From: Halopelagius longus
Lineage (GTDB): Archaea > Halobacteriota > Halobacteria > Halobacteriales > Haloferacaceae
Assembly (NCBI RefSeq): GCF_900100875.1
Contig: NZ_FNKQ01000005.1
Span: 62,001-126,000, forward strand
Length of the DNA: 64,000 bases
Direction of reading: 5' to 3'
The notes beneath the pieces were generated by a model that worked only from the letters and a program-made list of their open reading frames with translations, was not told the DNA's origin and searched no databases. Below are positions 45,580-54,370 of the stretch, in pieces (within the stretch, counting starts at the first letter, position 1; each line of letters starts with the position of its first letter). The position numbers were made by a program, and so were the translations under genes.

Positions 45580-46731
45580 ATGGGAGACGTTAACCTAACA
45601 AACGTTCGCAAACAGTACGACGACGTCGTCGCAGTCGAGGGAATGGACCTGACAATCGAAGACGGAGAGTTCGTGACCCTCGTCGGACCGTCCGGGTGCG
45701 GCAAGTCGACGACCCTGGAGACCATCGCCGGACTGACCACCCCCACGAGCGGTACGATCGAGATAGACGGCGTCGACGTGACGCGCAAACCGCCGAAGGA
45801 CCGGGACATCGCGATGGTGTTCCAGAACATCGCGCTGTTCCCGCACATGACCGTCTACGAGAACATCTCGTTCGGTCTCAGACTGCGCAACTACGACAAA
45901 GAGGAGATCGACCGGCGGGTGCAGGAGGCGGTCGAAATCGTCCAGTTGGAGGGGATGCTCGACCGGAGCCCGGACGAACTCTCCGGCGGACAACAGCAGC
46001 GCGTCGGTATCGCCCGCGCCATCGTGCGCGAACCCGAGGTGTTCCTGATGGACGAACCGCTGGCGAACCTCGACGCCAAGCTCCGAGTCTCGATGCGGAC
46101 CGAGATCCAGCGACTCCAGAAGGAACTCGGCGTCACCTCCATCTACGTGACGCACGACCAGGAGGAGGCGATGACGATGTCCGACCGAATCGCCATCATC
46201 AACGACGGGGAACTCCAGCAGTGTTCGCCCCCGCTGGTCTGCTACAACCAGCCCGCGAACACCTTCGTCGCGCAGTTCATCGGGAGCCCGTCGATGAACA
46301 TGTTCGACGGGCGCGTGTCCGGAAACTCCCTCGACGTCGGGGAGTTCGACGTCGGGTTCGACCCCGGGACCATCGGACTGCAGGACGGCGACTCCGTCAC
46401 CGTCGGCGTCCGACCTGAGGACATCTACCTCGCGGAGGACGCCGGAGCCCTCGCGCACCCGAGTACGCCGGTCACGGTGAACGTCGACGTGCTCGAACCG
46501 GTCGGGGACCAAACGTACGCCTACCTGCTCATCGGGGAGGGTGACGACGCCAAAGAACTGCTCATGAGCGCCGCCCCCGACAAGACGCTCGAAGCGGGCG
46601 AGACCGTCGACGTCGTGTTCGCCCGCGACAACATCCACGTCTTCGAAGGGACGACGGGCGACGCCGTCGCTCACAGTCTCGTCGGATCGGCGACGTCCGG
46701 CGGCGAGACGACCGTCGGAGGTGAGGTCTGA
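45580..46731 (+). CDS. ABC sugar importer ATPase, MalK/UgpC-type
   Basis: 383 residues. Walker A is GPSGCGKST, the Q-loop VFQNIALFPHMTVYENI, the signature LSGGQQQRVGIARAI, Walker B VFLMDEPLANLD and the switch His in YVTHDQEEAMTM. The C-terminal 140 residues are the OB-fold/TOBE regulatory domain (VTVGVRPEDIYL). It energises the MalF/MalG-type permeases. Its stop codon overlaps the start of a 57-codon gene. Confidence 0.94.
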   Translation: MGDVNLTNVRKQYDDVVAVEGMDLTIEDGEFVTLVGPSGCGKSTTLETIAGLTTPTSGTIEIDGVDVTRKPPKDRDIAMVFQNIALFPHMTVYENISFGLRLRNYDKEEIDRRVQEAVEIVQLEGMLDRSPDELSGGQQQRVGIARAIVREPEVFLMDEPLANLDAKLRVSMRTEIQRLQKELGVTSIYVTHDQEEAMTMSDRIAIINDGELQQCSPPLVCYNQPANTFVAQFIGSPSMNMFDGRVSGNSLDVGEFDVGFDPGTIGLQDGDSVTVGVRPEDIYLAEDAGALAHPSTPVTVNVDVLEPVGDQTYAYLLIGEGDDAKELLMSAAPDKTLEAGETVDVVFARDNIHVFEGTTGDAVAHSLVGSATSGGETTVGGEV

Positions 46732-46904
46732 TGTTGACGACGGAGGGGATGCTCTACATCGTCGCGATGACCGCTCTGTTCGGCCTCTGGGCCTACGGCG
46801 CGGTGTCGCTGTACTTCGACCTTCGGTATCGCTTCCTGCCCAAACTGTACGCGTGGATCCGCAGCGACGAGGAGGACGACGACAAGCGGCGGCAGTTGGT
46901 GTAA
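46731..46904 (+). CDS. 57-aa membrane protein ending the sugar ABC operon
   Basis: The ATG overlaps the last base of the ATPase stop (TGATG), so translation is coupled. The protein is MLTTEGMLYIVAMTALFGLW, one transmembrane helix continuing AYGAVSLYF, then DLRYRFLPKLYAWI and a charged tail (RSDEEDDDKRR). No family name can be assigned. Tight coupling to an importer operon suggests a small accessory subunit that stabilises or regulates the permease complex. Confidence 0.7.
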   Translation: MLTTEGMLYIVAMTALFGLWAYGAVSLYFDLRYRFLPKLYAWIRSDEEDDDKRRQLV

Positions 46905-47053
46905 CTCACCCCCCATTCGCGCCGTTCGATCCGAGCGGTTCCGAGAGCTGGCTGTGTCGATTTCGTCCCTTTTCAGCGCCGAGCGCGACGAATTCGTTCA
47001 GTTCCGTCGACAGTTCCTAACTTATAATTCGCGGCAACGTGATAGATAATTGT

Positions 47054-47069
47054 GGCGTGTTATCACGCC
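47054..47069. promoter_or_regulatory. Perfect hairpin just upstream of the beta-helix/lectin gene
   Basis: GGCGTG-TTAT-CACGCC, 6-bp arms with a 4-nt loop, ending 10 nt before the ATG at 47080. TATA-like DNA (ACTTATAATT) lies near 47020. The hairpin would fall in the 5' leader or near the start of transcription. Confidence 0.5.
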
Positions 47070-47079
47070 TCAGTATACT

Positions 47080-49134
47080 ATGACGAGAGAGATAGAATCC
47101 GACGGACGCGAAGAGGCGGGTATCGAATCGGACGGACTTCGACTCGGTCGCCGAGCGATGATGGCTGCGCTCGGGGTGGCCGGGTTCGGTGCGGTCGGGA
47201 GCGAACCGGCGCTCGCACGGCAGGAAGCGCAGGGCGGCGGGAACGCGAACCAACCCTGGCGAACGTGGGAGGGCGACGTCGACGCCGACGGCAACCGGCT
47301 GACGAATCTCCGCAGCGCGGACCCCGACCACCTCTACACCAGCGCACGTGAGGCGGACGTCGTCGTCTGGCGGGACTCCGAGGGCGTCTATCAGGCCGAC
47401 GGGCCGGACGGAACCGTCGCCACCGAGGAGGAACTGATGGCCGCGGTGCAGGCCGCGGTGGACAGTCTGAGCGACGACCGGGAGACGGCCGAGCGAGTCC
47501 TCGTCGCGTCGGGCGGCGTGGTCGACGCGACGGACGAGGTCACCGGCGTCGACCTGCCGAGCCACACGACCGTCGACGTGGCCGGCGAAATCACGGTCGA
47601 AGGCGAGACCGACGACCTGTTCTCCGCGGTCGGCGCCGAGAACGTCGAGATTCCGCGGCTGACGGTGAAGGGGCCCGCGAGCAGAGCGGTGTTCGTGGAC
47701 GACTGCTCGCGGGTCCGCCTCGGTCACCTCTGGATAGAGGGCGTCACGGTGCAGGGCGTTCGCATCCAGGGCGGGACGGAGGACGTACAGATAGACACCG
47801 CGTACGTCGCCGAGACGGGTCACCACGGCATCGAGACGTACGACGTCACGCGAATCCAGATCGGACAGGTCGTCGGCGTCGACCCGGGGAGTTCGGTCCT
47901 ACTCCTCAACGAGACGTTCGACGCGACGGTCGGACAGGTCATCGGGAAGAACCCGACGTTCGACTACGCCACCTTCCGGTTGGCGAACGGGTGTCGGAAC
48001 GTCACCTGCGGGCGCGTCGTCAGTCGGGGCGGCGTCCGCGGCGTATCGATAATCACGGGGACGCGCGACGTGACCGTCGGCGAGGTCCACGTCAACGGCG
48101 GCCGGAAGGCGGGGATACTGCTGGTGGACGTGCGGAACGTCAACATCCTCGGGGGCGTCATCAAAAACGTCGACGGCGCCGGCGTCAACATCTGGTCGAT
48201 CGGTCTCCAGGGGACCACCTCGGAGATAAACGAGTCCATCTCGCTCGGCAACCTCCGCATCGTCGACGAACGCCCCGAAGAGGAGCGGAGTCAGACGCAC
48301 GCCATCAGAGAGCGAGGGGCGTGCCTGCACAACCGGTTCCTCGACAACGACGTCCGCGGCGGCGGGACGGAGGAACTGATCGAGGTCGCCTCCGAGACGA
48401 CTATCGTCGACAGAAACGTCGGCGGCGGCCTCGCCTCGGGGACCGTGACGCTCGACCCCGGCGCGTCGCCCGCCGGGCGCGTCGAGGGGGTGACGACGCA
48501 TCGGGCGTCGTCGCTCTCCGTCCGCGCTCAACCCCTGGACGGACCCGACGCCGCGTTCGCCTGGGAAGAGTGGTTCGAGTGGACCGGATCGCAGTGGGAT
48601 CTGGTGTTCGACTGGCGGACCGACCCCGGCGAGTCGGTGACGCTCGAGTACGTCGTCGACCGGCCGCAAGGGACGACCGACCGCGAGTTCGACAGAGATG
48701 AGATCTGGGAGGAGTCCGTCCCGGACGTCGAGTCGGGGACCTACCGCATCGTCGCGGCGCACAGCGGGAAGGTGATGGAGGTCGCCGACGGAGCCGAATC
48801 GATGGGCGCGAACGTACAGCAGGGGACCTGGAACGACGAACCCCACCAGAGATGGAAGGTAAGCGTCAGCGACCGCGAGGATACCGGCTGGCGGGTCTAC
48901 GCCTCCGGTATCGCGGCCGAACACAGCGGACGGGGGCTCACCGTCTCGAACGGGGACGCCCGACAGGGCACCGGGCAGTCGTTCACGCTCGAACGCTACG
49001 AGAACGGCCACCAGATCAAGACCGACGACGGCCGACTGCAGGTCGAGGACGGTTCGACCGACGACGGCGCTAACGTCGTCGAAGGCGATTGGGAGGGGCG
49101 CGCGAACCAGATCTGGCTGTTCGAGGAGGTGTGA
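47080..49134 (+). CDS. Tat-exported beta-helix protein with C-terminal ricin-type lectin domain
   Basis: 684 residues. The Tat signal LGRRAMMAALGVAGFGAVG ends near PALA (residue 46). The motif NQPWRTWE at 57-64 with DVDADGNRLTNL follows. Residues about 110-440 are beta-helix rungs (DVAGEITVEGETDD; ENVEIPRLTVKGPAS; RDVTVGEVHVNGGRKAGILL; RNVNILGGVIKNVDGAGVNI). The last 140 residues form a beta-trefoil: GTYRIVAAHSGKVMEVADG, HQRWKV and NQIWLF are the repeated Q-x-W motifs of carbohydrate-binding module 13. It probably binds and cleaves, or attaches to, plant-type polysaccharide outside the cell. It follows the sugar importer operon in the same direction. Confidence 0.82.
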   Translation: MTREIESDGREEAGIESDGLRLGRRAMMAALGVAGFGAVGSEPALARQEAQGGGNANQPWRTWEGDVDADGNRLTNLRSADPDHLYTSAREADVVVWRDSEGVYQADGPDGTVATEEELMAAVQAAVDSLSDDRETAERVLVASGGVVDATDEVTGVDLPSHTTVDVAGEITVEGETDDLFSAVGAENVEIPRLTVKGPASRAVFVDDCSRVRLGHLWIEGVTVQGVRIQGGTEDVQIDTAYVAETGHHGIETYDVTRIQIGQVVGVDPGSSVLLLNETFDATVGQVIGKNPTFDYATFRLANGCRNVTCGRVVSRGGVRGVSIITGTRDVTVGEVHVNGGRKAGILLVDVRNVNILGGVIKNVDGAGVNIWSIGLQGTTSEINESISLGNLRIVDERPEEERSQTHAIRERGACLHNRFLDNDVRGGGTEELIEVASETTIVDRNVGGGLASGTVTLDPGASPAGRVEGVTTHRASSLSVRAQPLDGPDAAFAWEEWFEWTGSQWDLVFDWRTDPGESVTLEYVVDRPQGTTDREFDRDEIWEESVPDVESGTYRIVAAHSGKVMEVADGAESMGANVQQGTWNDEPHQRWKVSVSDREDTGWRVYASGIAAEHSGRGLTVSNGDARQGTGQSFTLERYENGHQIKTDDGRLQVEDGSTDDGANVVEGDWEGRANQIWLFEEV

Positions 49135-49215
49135 GCGGTCGCGGCGTGCGGTAGCGGCGCGGCCGGTCCGACGGAGACCCAAAGAAATATGCCGACTCCA
49201 GAGGACTCGTTTGGT

Positions 49216-50025
49216 ATGGCCGACTTACCAGCGATAGGGCTCGGAACGTGGCAGAACACCGACCCGGACGCCTGTGCCGAGAGCGTCCGAACCGCGCTCG
49301 AGATGGGGTACCGTCACATCGACACCGCGCAGTACTACGGCAACGAGGAGGCCGTCGGCGAAGGTATCGCCGCGGCCGACGTGGACCGCGACGACGTGTT
49401 CGTCGCGACGAAGGTCCACGCCGAGAAGTTCGGCCTCGCGCACGACGAGGTCATCGAGGGTCTGGAGGTCAGCCTCGACCGTCTCGGCCTCGACTACCTC
49501 GACTTGCTGTACGTCCACTGGCCGGTCGGCAACTACGACGCGGCCGAGACGATGGCGGGGTTCGACGAACTCGTCGACCGCGGCCTCATCGACCACGTCG
49601 GCGTCAGCAACTTCAGCGTCGAACTGATCGAGGAGGCCGTCGACCACCTCGACGCGCCGCTTTTCGCCCACCAGGCCGAGACGCATCCGCTCCTCCCGCA
49701 GGAGGAACTCCGGGCGCACGCGAAAGAGCACGACTACTACCACGTCGCGTACTCGCCGCTGGCCCGCGGTAACGTGTTCGACATCGACGAGATCGTCGAC
49801 ATCGCCGAGGCGCACGACGCCAGTCCGGCGCAGGTGTCTCTCGCGTGGCTCCTCTCGAAGGAGAACGTCCGCGCCATCCCGAAGGCGTCGAGCGAGGAAC
49901 ACATCCGCGACAACTTCGGCGCGCTCGACCTCGACCTCGACGACGACGAGATCGAACGGATAGACGACCTGGATCAGTCCGAGCGCTTCGTCGAGCGCGA
50001 GGGCGCGCCGTGGCTGGACGAGTGA
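49216..50025 (+). CDS. Aldo/keto reductase
   Basis: 269 residues; the start MADLPAIGLGTW at 49216 is supported by an AAATAT box 29 bp upstream, in preference to an ATG at 49189. The catalytic tetrad is visible: Asp36 and Tyr41 in HIDTAQYYGNE, Lys in FVATKVHAEKFG and His in LDLLYVHWPVG. The NADP-binding end reads IPKASSEEHIRDNFGALDLDL. Such enzymes reduce aldehydes or keto-sugars with NADPH. In this locus glyceraldehyde, lactaldehyde or a keto-uronate is plausible. It converges with a Gfo/Idh/MocA gene. Confidence 0.9.
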   Translation: MADLPAIGLGTWQNTDPDACAESVRTALEMGYRHIDTAQYYGNEEAVGEGIAAADVDRDDVFVATKVHAEKFGLAHDEVIEGLEVSLDRLGLDYLDLLYVHWPVGNYDAAETMAGFDELVDRGLIDHVGVSNFSVELIEEAVDHLDAPLFAHQAETHPLLPQEELRAHAKEHDYYHVAYSPLARGNVFDIDEIVDIAEAHDASPAQVSLAWLLSKENVRAIPKASSEEHIRDNFGALDLDLDDDEIERIDDLDQSERFVEREGAPWLDE

Positions 50026-50100
50026 CCGAGTGAAGAAGTAGAATCGAATCGAAGCAGGTGACCGGCCGCCCTCACCGTCGCGGCGCGGACGCCGACGAGG

Positions 50101-51198
50101 TCACCACGACGTGATCGAAATCTCGCGGAGCGGTTTGGCCAGCGGAACGTCGATGGTCGAAGAGGTGTAGTGCGAGAGGTAGAACCCGACGATGATTTCG
50201 AGCGAGCGAGCGGCGTCGACACCCGGCGAGTAGTTCTCGGCCTCGCCGTTCAGGAGGTCCTCGACGTGTCTCGCCGCGTTCGCGAACGAGCGCTTGTAGT
50301 CGTCCTCCCACGTCCACGCGCCGTCGACACCGGGAAGCGGTCGCTCGACGTGCTCGCCGTCCTCTAAGGCCCAGTAGCGCCACTCGCCGTCGTCGTTGTT
50401 CATGTACAGTTTCCCCTCGGTCCCGATGAAGTTGAACGTCATCGACGAGATGTCGCGGGGGATGGTGCAGTCGACGGTGACGAACGACCCGTCGTCCATG
50501 ACGATGTGCCCGCCGCCCCCGGCGTCGACGACCTCCTCGTCGACGTCTAAGGCGTCGAGGGCCTCGTTCTCGCCCGTGATGTAGCCGCTCACCCGTTCCG
50601 CGCGCGCGTCTAACAGGTAGACGAGCGTATCGAGCACGTGCGTCGAGTTGCGCATCAGTTCCATGCGGTACTGGGTGCTCACGGATTTGACCTCGCCGAG
50701 CAGGTTCTCCTCGTGGATGAGGTTGTGAAGCCGCTGGAGTTTGTCGGTGAACCGGAACGAGTGGTTGACGACCAGTTCGGTGTCGGTCTCCTCGCAGGCC
50801 GCCACCATCTCCTCCGCGGCGCTGACCTGCGAGGCGATGGGCTTCTCACACCAGATGACGTCGGGCGCGGCGGCCGACCGCGCGGCGTCTATCGCGTGTT
50901 CGTGGTGGAGAAACGACGGCGTACAGATGGAGACCACGTCGAGGTCCTCCTCCGCGAGCATCGACTCGTGGCCGAGATACTGGCGCTCCGTGGGGATGTC
51001 CCACGCCTCGCCGAACGTCGCGAGGTTCTCCTCGTCGACGTCCGCGACGGCGACGAGTTCTATCTCGTCGGTGCTCGCGTACCCGCCGGCGTGGCTCGCG
51101 TCGATTTTCTCTTTTCCGATGGCCTCCTCGTCGTGCATGCCGAGGATACCCATCCCTGCGATACCGCCCGTACCGATGACGCCTGCTCGATATGTCAT
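50101..51198 (-). CDS. Gfo/Idh/MocA-family oxidoreductase (copy 2)
   Basis: 365 residues from MTYRAGVIGTGGIAGMG at 51198. The Rossmann segment, LVAVADVDEENLATFG, VIWCEKPIASQVSAAEE (catalytic lysine) and the C-terminal GTEGKLYMNNDDGEWRYW are visible. The start has a ribosome-binding site (GGAGGT, 51209-51214) ten bases upstream. The AT-rich box (near 51306-51320) is more than 100 bp away, so unlike most genes here its mRNA should have a leader. It probably oxidises a sugar or sugar acid of the second block. Confidence 0.88.
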   Translation of the reverse strand: MTYRAGVIGTGGIAGMGILGMHDEEAIGKEKIDASHAGGYASTDEIELVAVADVDEENLATFGEAWDIPTERQYLGHESMLAEEDLDVVSICTPSFLHHEHAIDAARSAAAPDVIWCEKPIASQVSAAEEMVAACEETDTELVVNHSFRFTDKLQRLHNLIHEENLLGEVKSVSTQYRMELMRNSTHVLDTLVYLLDARAERVSGYITGENEALDALDVDEEVVDAGGGGHIVMDDGSFVTVDCTIPRDISSMTFNFIGTEGKLYMNNDDGEWRYWALEDGEHVERPLPGVDGAWTWEDDYKRSFANAARHVEDLLNGEAENYSPGVDAARSLEIIVGFYLSHYTSSTIDVPLAKPLREISITSW

Positions 51199-51208
51199 AG
51201 CTGTAGCT

Positions 51209-51214
51209 ACCTCC
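51209..51214 (-). promoter_or_regulatory. Ribosome-binding site deciding the start of the oxidoreductase gene
   Basis: GGAGGT on the minus strand with 10 nt to the ATG at 51198. Most genes nearby are leaderless. Confidence 0.65.
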
Positions 51215-51495
51215 GTCACCGGTCGCGGATGTCGCTGTAGCAGCCGGATACAGCATTCACAGCTACTGAAACGGTCCACCACCGGCTTTTTCGGATTGCC
51301 GTGATTGACCTAACAGTACCAGTCGTAATAAATCTTTGAATGGGGGCCGTCTCACCGCCTCGGTCCGCGTCGTACGTGCGGTCTCCGTACGGAACGACGC
51401 ACTCCCGCGAGAATAGAACCGGACGCGAGAATGCGACGCCGGGACCCCACTCGGGACGGGCGGTGCGCCCGGAGAGTGACCCGAGAGGAGAGCGG

Positions 51496-52845
51496 TTATT
51501 CGCGGAGCGACGGGGCGGCGAACTGCCCGTCCTCGAACGCGATCGGTTCGGGTTCCTCGACGACGCGCAGGTCGTCGCGCGAACGAGCCTCCTCGACGAG
51601 CGCGGTCGAGGCGTACATGCGGTGCAGGTGCATCGTGTCGGCGGCGCGGATCACGCGCACAGTGTCGGGGTCGACGACGCCGATGGTCGAAAGCGCGGCG
51701 ACCATCCCCGCGCGGTCCGACTCGACGACCGGCGGGAGTTTCACGCCGCGGATGGTGCTGGCGGTGAGCGCGTTGATGAGCGTCGTCGTCGCCTCCAGGT
51801 CGGCGGCGATGTCCTCGTGGACGACGTCGGCGGAACCCATCCCCATCGCGTTGCCGTGGGTCTTCTCCGTCAACGCGCGCGTGTAGATGCGCTTTATGTC
51901 AGGTTTCTCCGGGGCGGGTTCGTTGATGGAGAACGGCCGCCTGCCGATGACGTTCGTGTCCATACCCTGCCCGCTTATCTCCTTGCCCTGGCGGTCGAAC
52001 ACCACCAAGTCGAGTTCGTCGAACGGGAGTTTCGGCATGAGGTCGTACGCGAGTTCCAGCAGTTCCCGCTCCCGGTCGAGGAAGCCGCTCGGCGGCACCC
52101 CCTCGACGAGCGTCGTCTCGTCGTGTTGGTCCTCGACGATGGCGACGCCGCCGACGACGGGGAGTTCCGCCAACAACTGCTCCGTTATCTCCGGGATCAT
52201 GTTCCGGAAACTCCAGTCGACGGCCCACTTGTGGGCGATCTGTGCGCCGCGCTGTTTGCCCATCCCGATGACGAGCATCTTCGAGAGACCGCTCTCGACG
52301 GAGCCGTCGAAGTCCGTGTGCGGCTTCACGCGGTTGATCGGGACGATGGCGTCGGCCTCGACGGCGTTGGCGTCGGCGACGACCGGCACGTCGCGGTCGG
52401 GCGTCCGCCCGACTTCGACGACGTCCATGCTCGACCGAATCTCGCAACCGATTCGCTCCTCGGTCACGCCGAGTTCGTTCAGCATCTCCCGTTGCCCCTC
52501 GCCGGTCGCGCCGCCGTGGCTTCCCATCGCCGGGAAGACGAACGGTTCGTAGCCCGCATCGGAGACGGCGGCGACGACGCCCGCGACGATGTCGGGGAGG
52601 TTGTGGATGCCGCGACTCCCGACGCCGAGCGCCACCGTGCCGCCGTCGGGGACGCCGGCAAAGGAGAGCGATTCGACGGCGTCCGCGGCGCGTTCGCCCA
52701 CCTCGCCGGGCGGGATCGGATCCGTCTCCCACACCTGTTCGATGACTCCCATCTCGGGTAACTCCGGATGTCCGCACGCTTCGAGGATGACGTCCTCCGG
52801 AACAGAGAGATGGTTCGCCGGACTCTCACCGCTGTCGGAGCTCAT
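51496..52845 (-). CDS. LarA-like (DUF2088) protein, possible sugar-acid racemase/epimerase
   Basis: 449 residues. The start at 52845 (MSSDSGESPANHLSVPE) is set by GGTTTATG at 52870-52877, 28 bp upstream. Motifs: VALGVGSRGIHNLPDIV, FPAMGSHGGATGEGQ, the I-N-R-V-K-P-H-T-D-F segment and MLVIGMGKQRGAQIAHK. This corresponds to the LarA N-terminal domain architecture, whose characterised members use a nickel-pincer cofactor to racemise lactate or epimerise other 2-hydroxy acids. The classic nickel-ligand motif cannot be confirmed by eye. In a rhamnose/uronate locus, lactate or an aldonate could be the substrate. Confidence 0.7.
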   Translation of the reverse strand: MSSDSGESPANHLSVPEDVILEACGHPELPEMGVIEQVWETDPIPPGEVGERAADAVESLSFAGVPDGGTVALGVGSRGIHNLPDIVAGVVAAVSDAGYEPFVFPAMGSHGGATGEGQREMLNELGVTEERIGCEIRSSMDVVEVGRTPDRDVPVVADANAVEADAIVPINRVKPHTDFDGSVESGLSKMLVIGMGKQRGAQIAHKWAVDWSFRNMIPEITEQLLAELPVVGGVAIVEDQHDETTLVEGVPPSGFLDRERELLELAYDLMPKLPFDELDLVVFDRQGKEISGQGMDTNVIGRRPFSINEPAPEKPDIKRIYTRALTEKTHGNAMGMGSADVVHEDIAADLEATTTLINALTASTIRGVKLPPVVESDRAGMVAALSTIGVVDPDTVRVIRAADTMHLHRMYASTALVEEARSRDDLRVVEEPEPIAFEDGQFAAPSLRE

Positions 52846-52869
52846 GGCGAAATATTCGAAATGTTTCGA

Positions 52870-52877
52870 CATAAACC
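52870..52877 (-). promoter_or_regulatory. TATA box of the LarA-like gene
   Basis: GGTTTATG read on the minus strand, centred 28 bp before the ATG at 52845. Confidence 0.6.
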
Positions 52878-52989
52878 TGTCCGTGAGCGCCACGCGCACG
52901 CGTCCGTCCCCTCGTCAGTCGAGTCGGAAGCCGAAATCGAGGGCATCGGCACGCTGACCGATACGGTCGTGAGCGAGTGGCGACGGAAC

Positions 52990-54315
52990 TCACTCGGGGA
53001 CGACGACCACGACGACGTCGTTGACGTTCGTACCGGTCGGCCCCGTGCGAATCGTCGCACCGGCGTCGGAGAGGTACGTCCCGGCGTCGTTCGCCGCGAG
53101 GTGCGCCCGCGCGTCCTCGGCGTCCGTCGCCGTCGAGTCGTCGGCGACCGCACCCGCGACGTCCGAACTTCCGTCCTCGCCGTCGGTGTCGACGGCGGCG
53201 ACGACGTGCGGTTCGTCGAGTTCGAGCGCCGCCGAGAGGACGAGTTCCTGGTTCGGCCCGCCGCGTCCCCCCTCGCCCGCGACGCTGACGGTGCACTCGC
53301 CGCCGCCGAGGAGGACCGCCGGCGGTTCGACCGGATTTCCCGTCGCCGCGCACTCCTCGCCGACGGCGACTAGCGTCTTCGCCGCCTCGCGCGCCTCGCC
53401 CCGCAGACGCGAGGAGAGAAGCAACGGTTCGTAGCCAGCGTCGGCGGCGACCGACCGCGCGGCGTCCAAGGCGGTGGCGTTGCCTCCGACGACGTGGTTC
53501 TCGACGGCGTCGAACGCCGGGTCGTCCGCGAACGGCGTCTCGGCGGCGTCCCCGTCCGCGCCGGAAGCGAGGTAGCCCCGAACGGCCGCCGGCGGGTCGA
53601 TATCGTACCGCTCGAAGACCGCGAGAGCGTCGTCGAACGTCGTCTCGTCGGGGACCGTCGGACCGCTTCCGATCACGGAGGGGTCGTCGCCGACCACGTC
53701 CGAGAGGAGGAGTCCGACGACCGTCGCGGGCGACGCCCGGCTTGCCAGTTGTCCCCCCTTGCTCGTCGAGAGGTGCTTTCTGACGGCGTTGATCTCGCCG
53801 ATGGGGACGCCGCCTTCGAGCAGTCGCTCCGTCGTCTCTCGGAGGTCCGACACCGCGAGTTCGCCCGCGGGGGCCGTGAGAAGCGCGCTCGCCCCGCCGG
53901 TCAGCACGGACAGTACGAGCGTTCGCTCGTCGGCCGCGTCGACGAGTTCCAGCAGGTCAGCGGTCGCCGCCACGTTGCGCTCCGAGGGGAGGGGATGGTC
54001 TCCGACAGCGGAGCGGACCGTCTCCGCCTCGACCGGTTGTTTCGTGACGACGAGTCCGTCGGAGAGTCGGTCTCCGAGCATCGACTCGAGCGTCCGGGCG
54101 ACGCCGCCGGCCGCCTTCCCGCCGCCGACGAGGAGAACCTCGTCGTACCGGGCGAGGTCGTAGTCGGTGCCGCGGACGGTGAGTACGTCCCCGTCGAGTC
54201 CGACGTTCGACCGGACGGCCGCCTCCGGTGCCGCCGCGTCGATAGCGGCTTCGATGCAGTCGAGCGCGAGTTCGTGGTCGCGACTACTCGCGAGGGCGTC
54301 TCGGTTGCGTATCAC
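52990..54315 (-). CDS. Glycerate 2-kinase (GckA/MOFRL family)
   Basis: 441 residues. The N-terminal DUF4147 domain shows DEVLLVGGGKAAGGVARTLE, SVLTGGASALLTAP and INAVRKHLSTSKGGQLA. The C-terminal MOFRL domain shows LLGGGECTVSVAGEGGRGGPNQE and TGTNVNDVVVVV. These kinases phosphorylate D-glycerate at C2, delivering 2-phosphoglycerate to glycolysis. It lies directly after the GH105 gene on the same strand, with 55 bp between. This suggests that DapA-type cleavage here yields glyceraldehyde, which is oxidised to glycerate. It is the best genomic argument for a non-phosphorylated route. Confidence 0.92.
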   Translation of the reverse strand: MIRNRDALASSRDHELALDCIEAAIDAAAPEAAVRSNVGLDGDVLTVRGTDYDLARYDEVLLVGGGKAAGGVARTLESMLGDRLSDGLVVTKQPVEAETVRSAVGDHPLPSERNVAATADLLELVDAADERTLVLSVLTGGASALLTAPAGELAVSDLRETTERLLEGGVPIGEINAVRKHLSTSKGGQLASRASPATVVGLLLSDVVGDDPSVIGSGPTVPDETTFDDALAVFERYDIDPPAAVRGYLASGADGDAAETPFADDPAFDAVENHVVGGNATALDAARSVAADAGYEPLLLSSRLRGEAREAAKTLVAVGEECAATGNPVEPPAVLLGGGECTVSVAGEGGRGGPNQELVLSAALELDEPHVVAAVDTDGEDGSSDVAGAVADDSTATDAEDARAHLAANDAGTYLSDAGATIRTGPTGTNVNDVVVVVVPE

Positions 54316-54370
54316 ACGCTCTCTTCCACGCGCCCCGTTAAAAATCCGCTTCAGACGGACGTGCGGTCGC

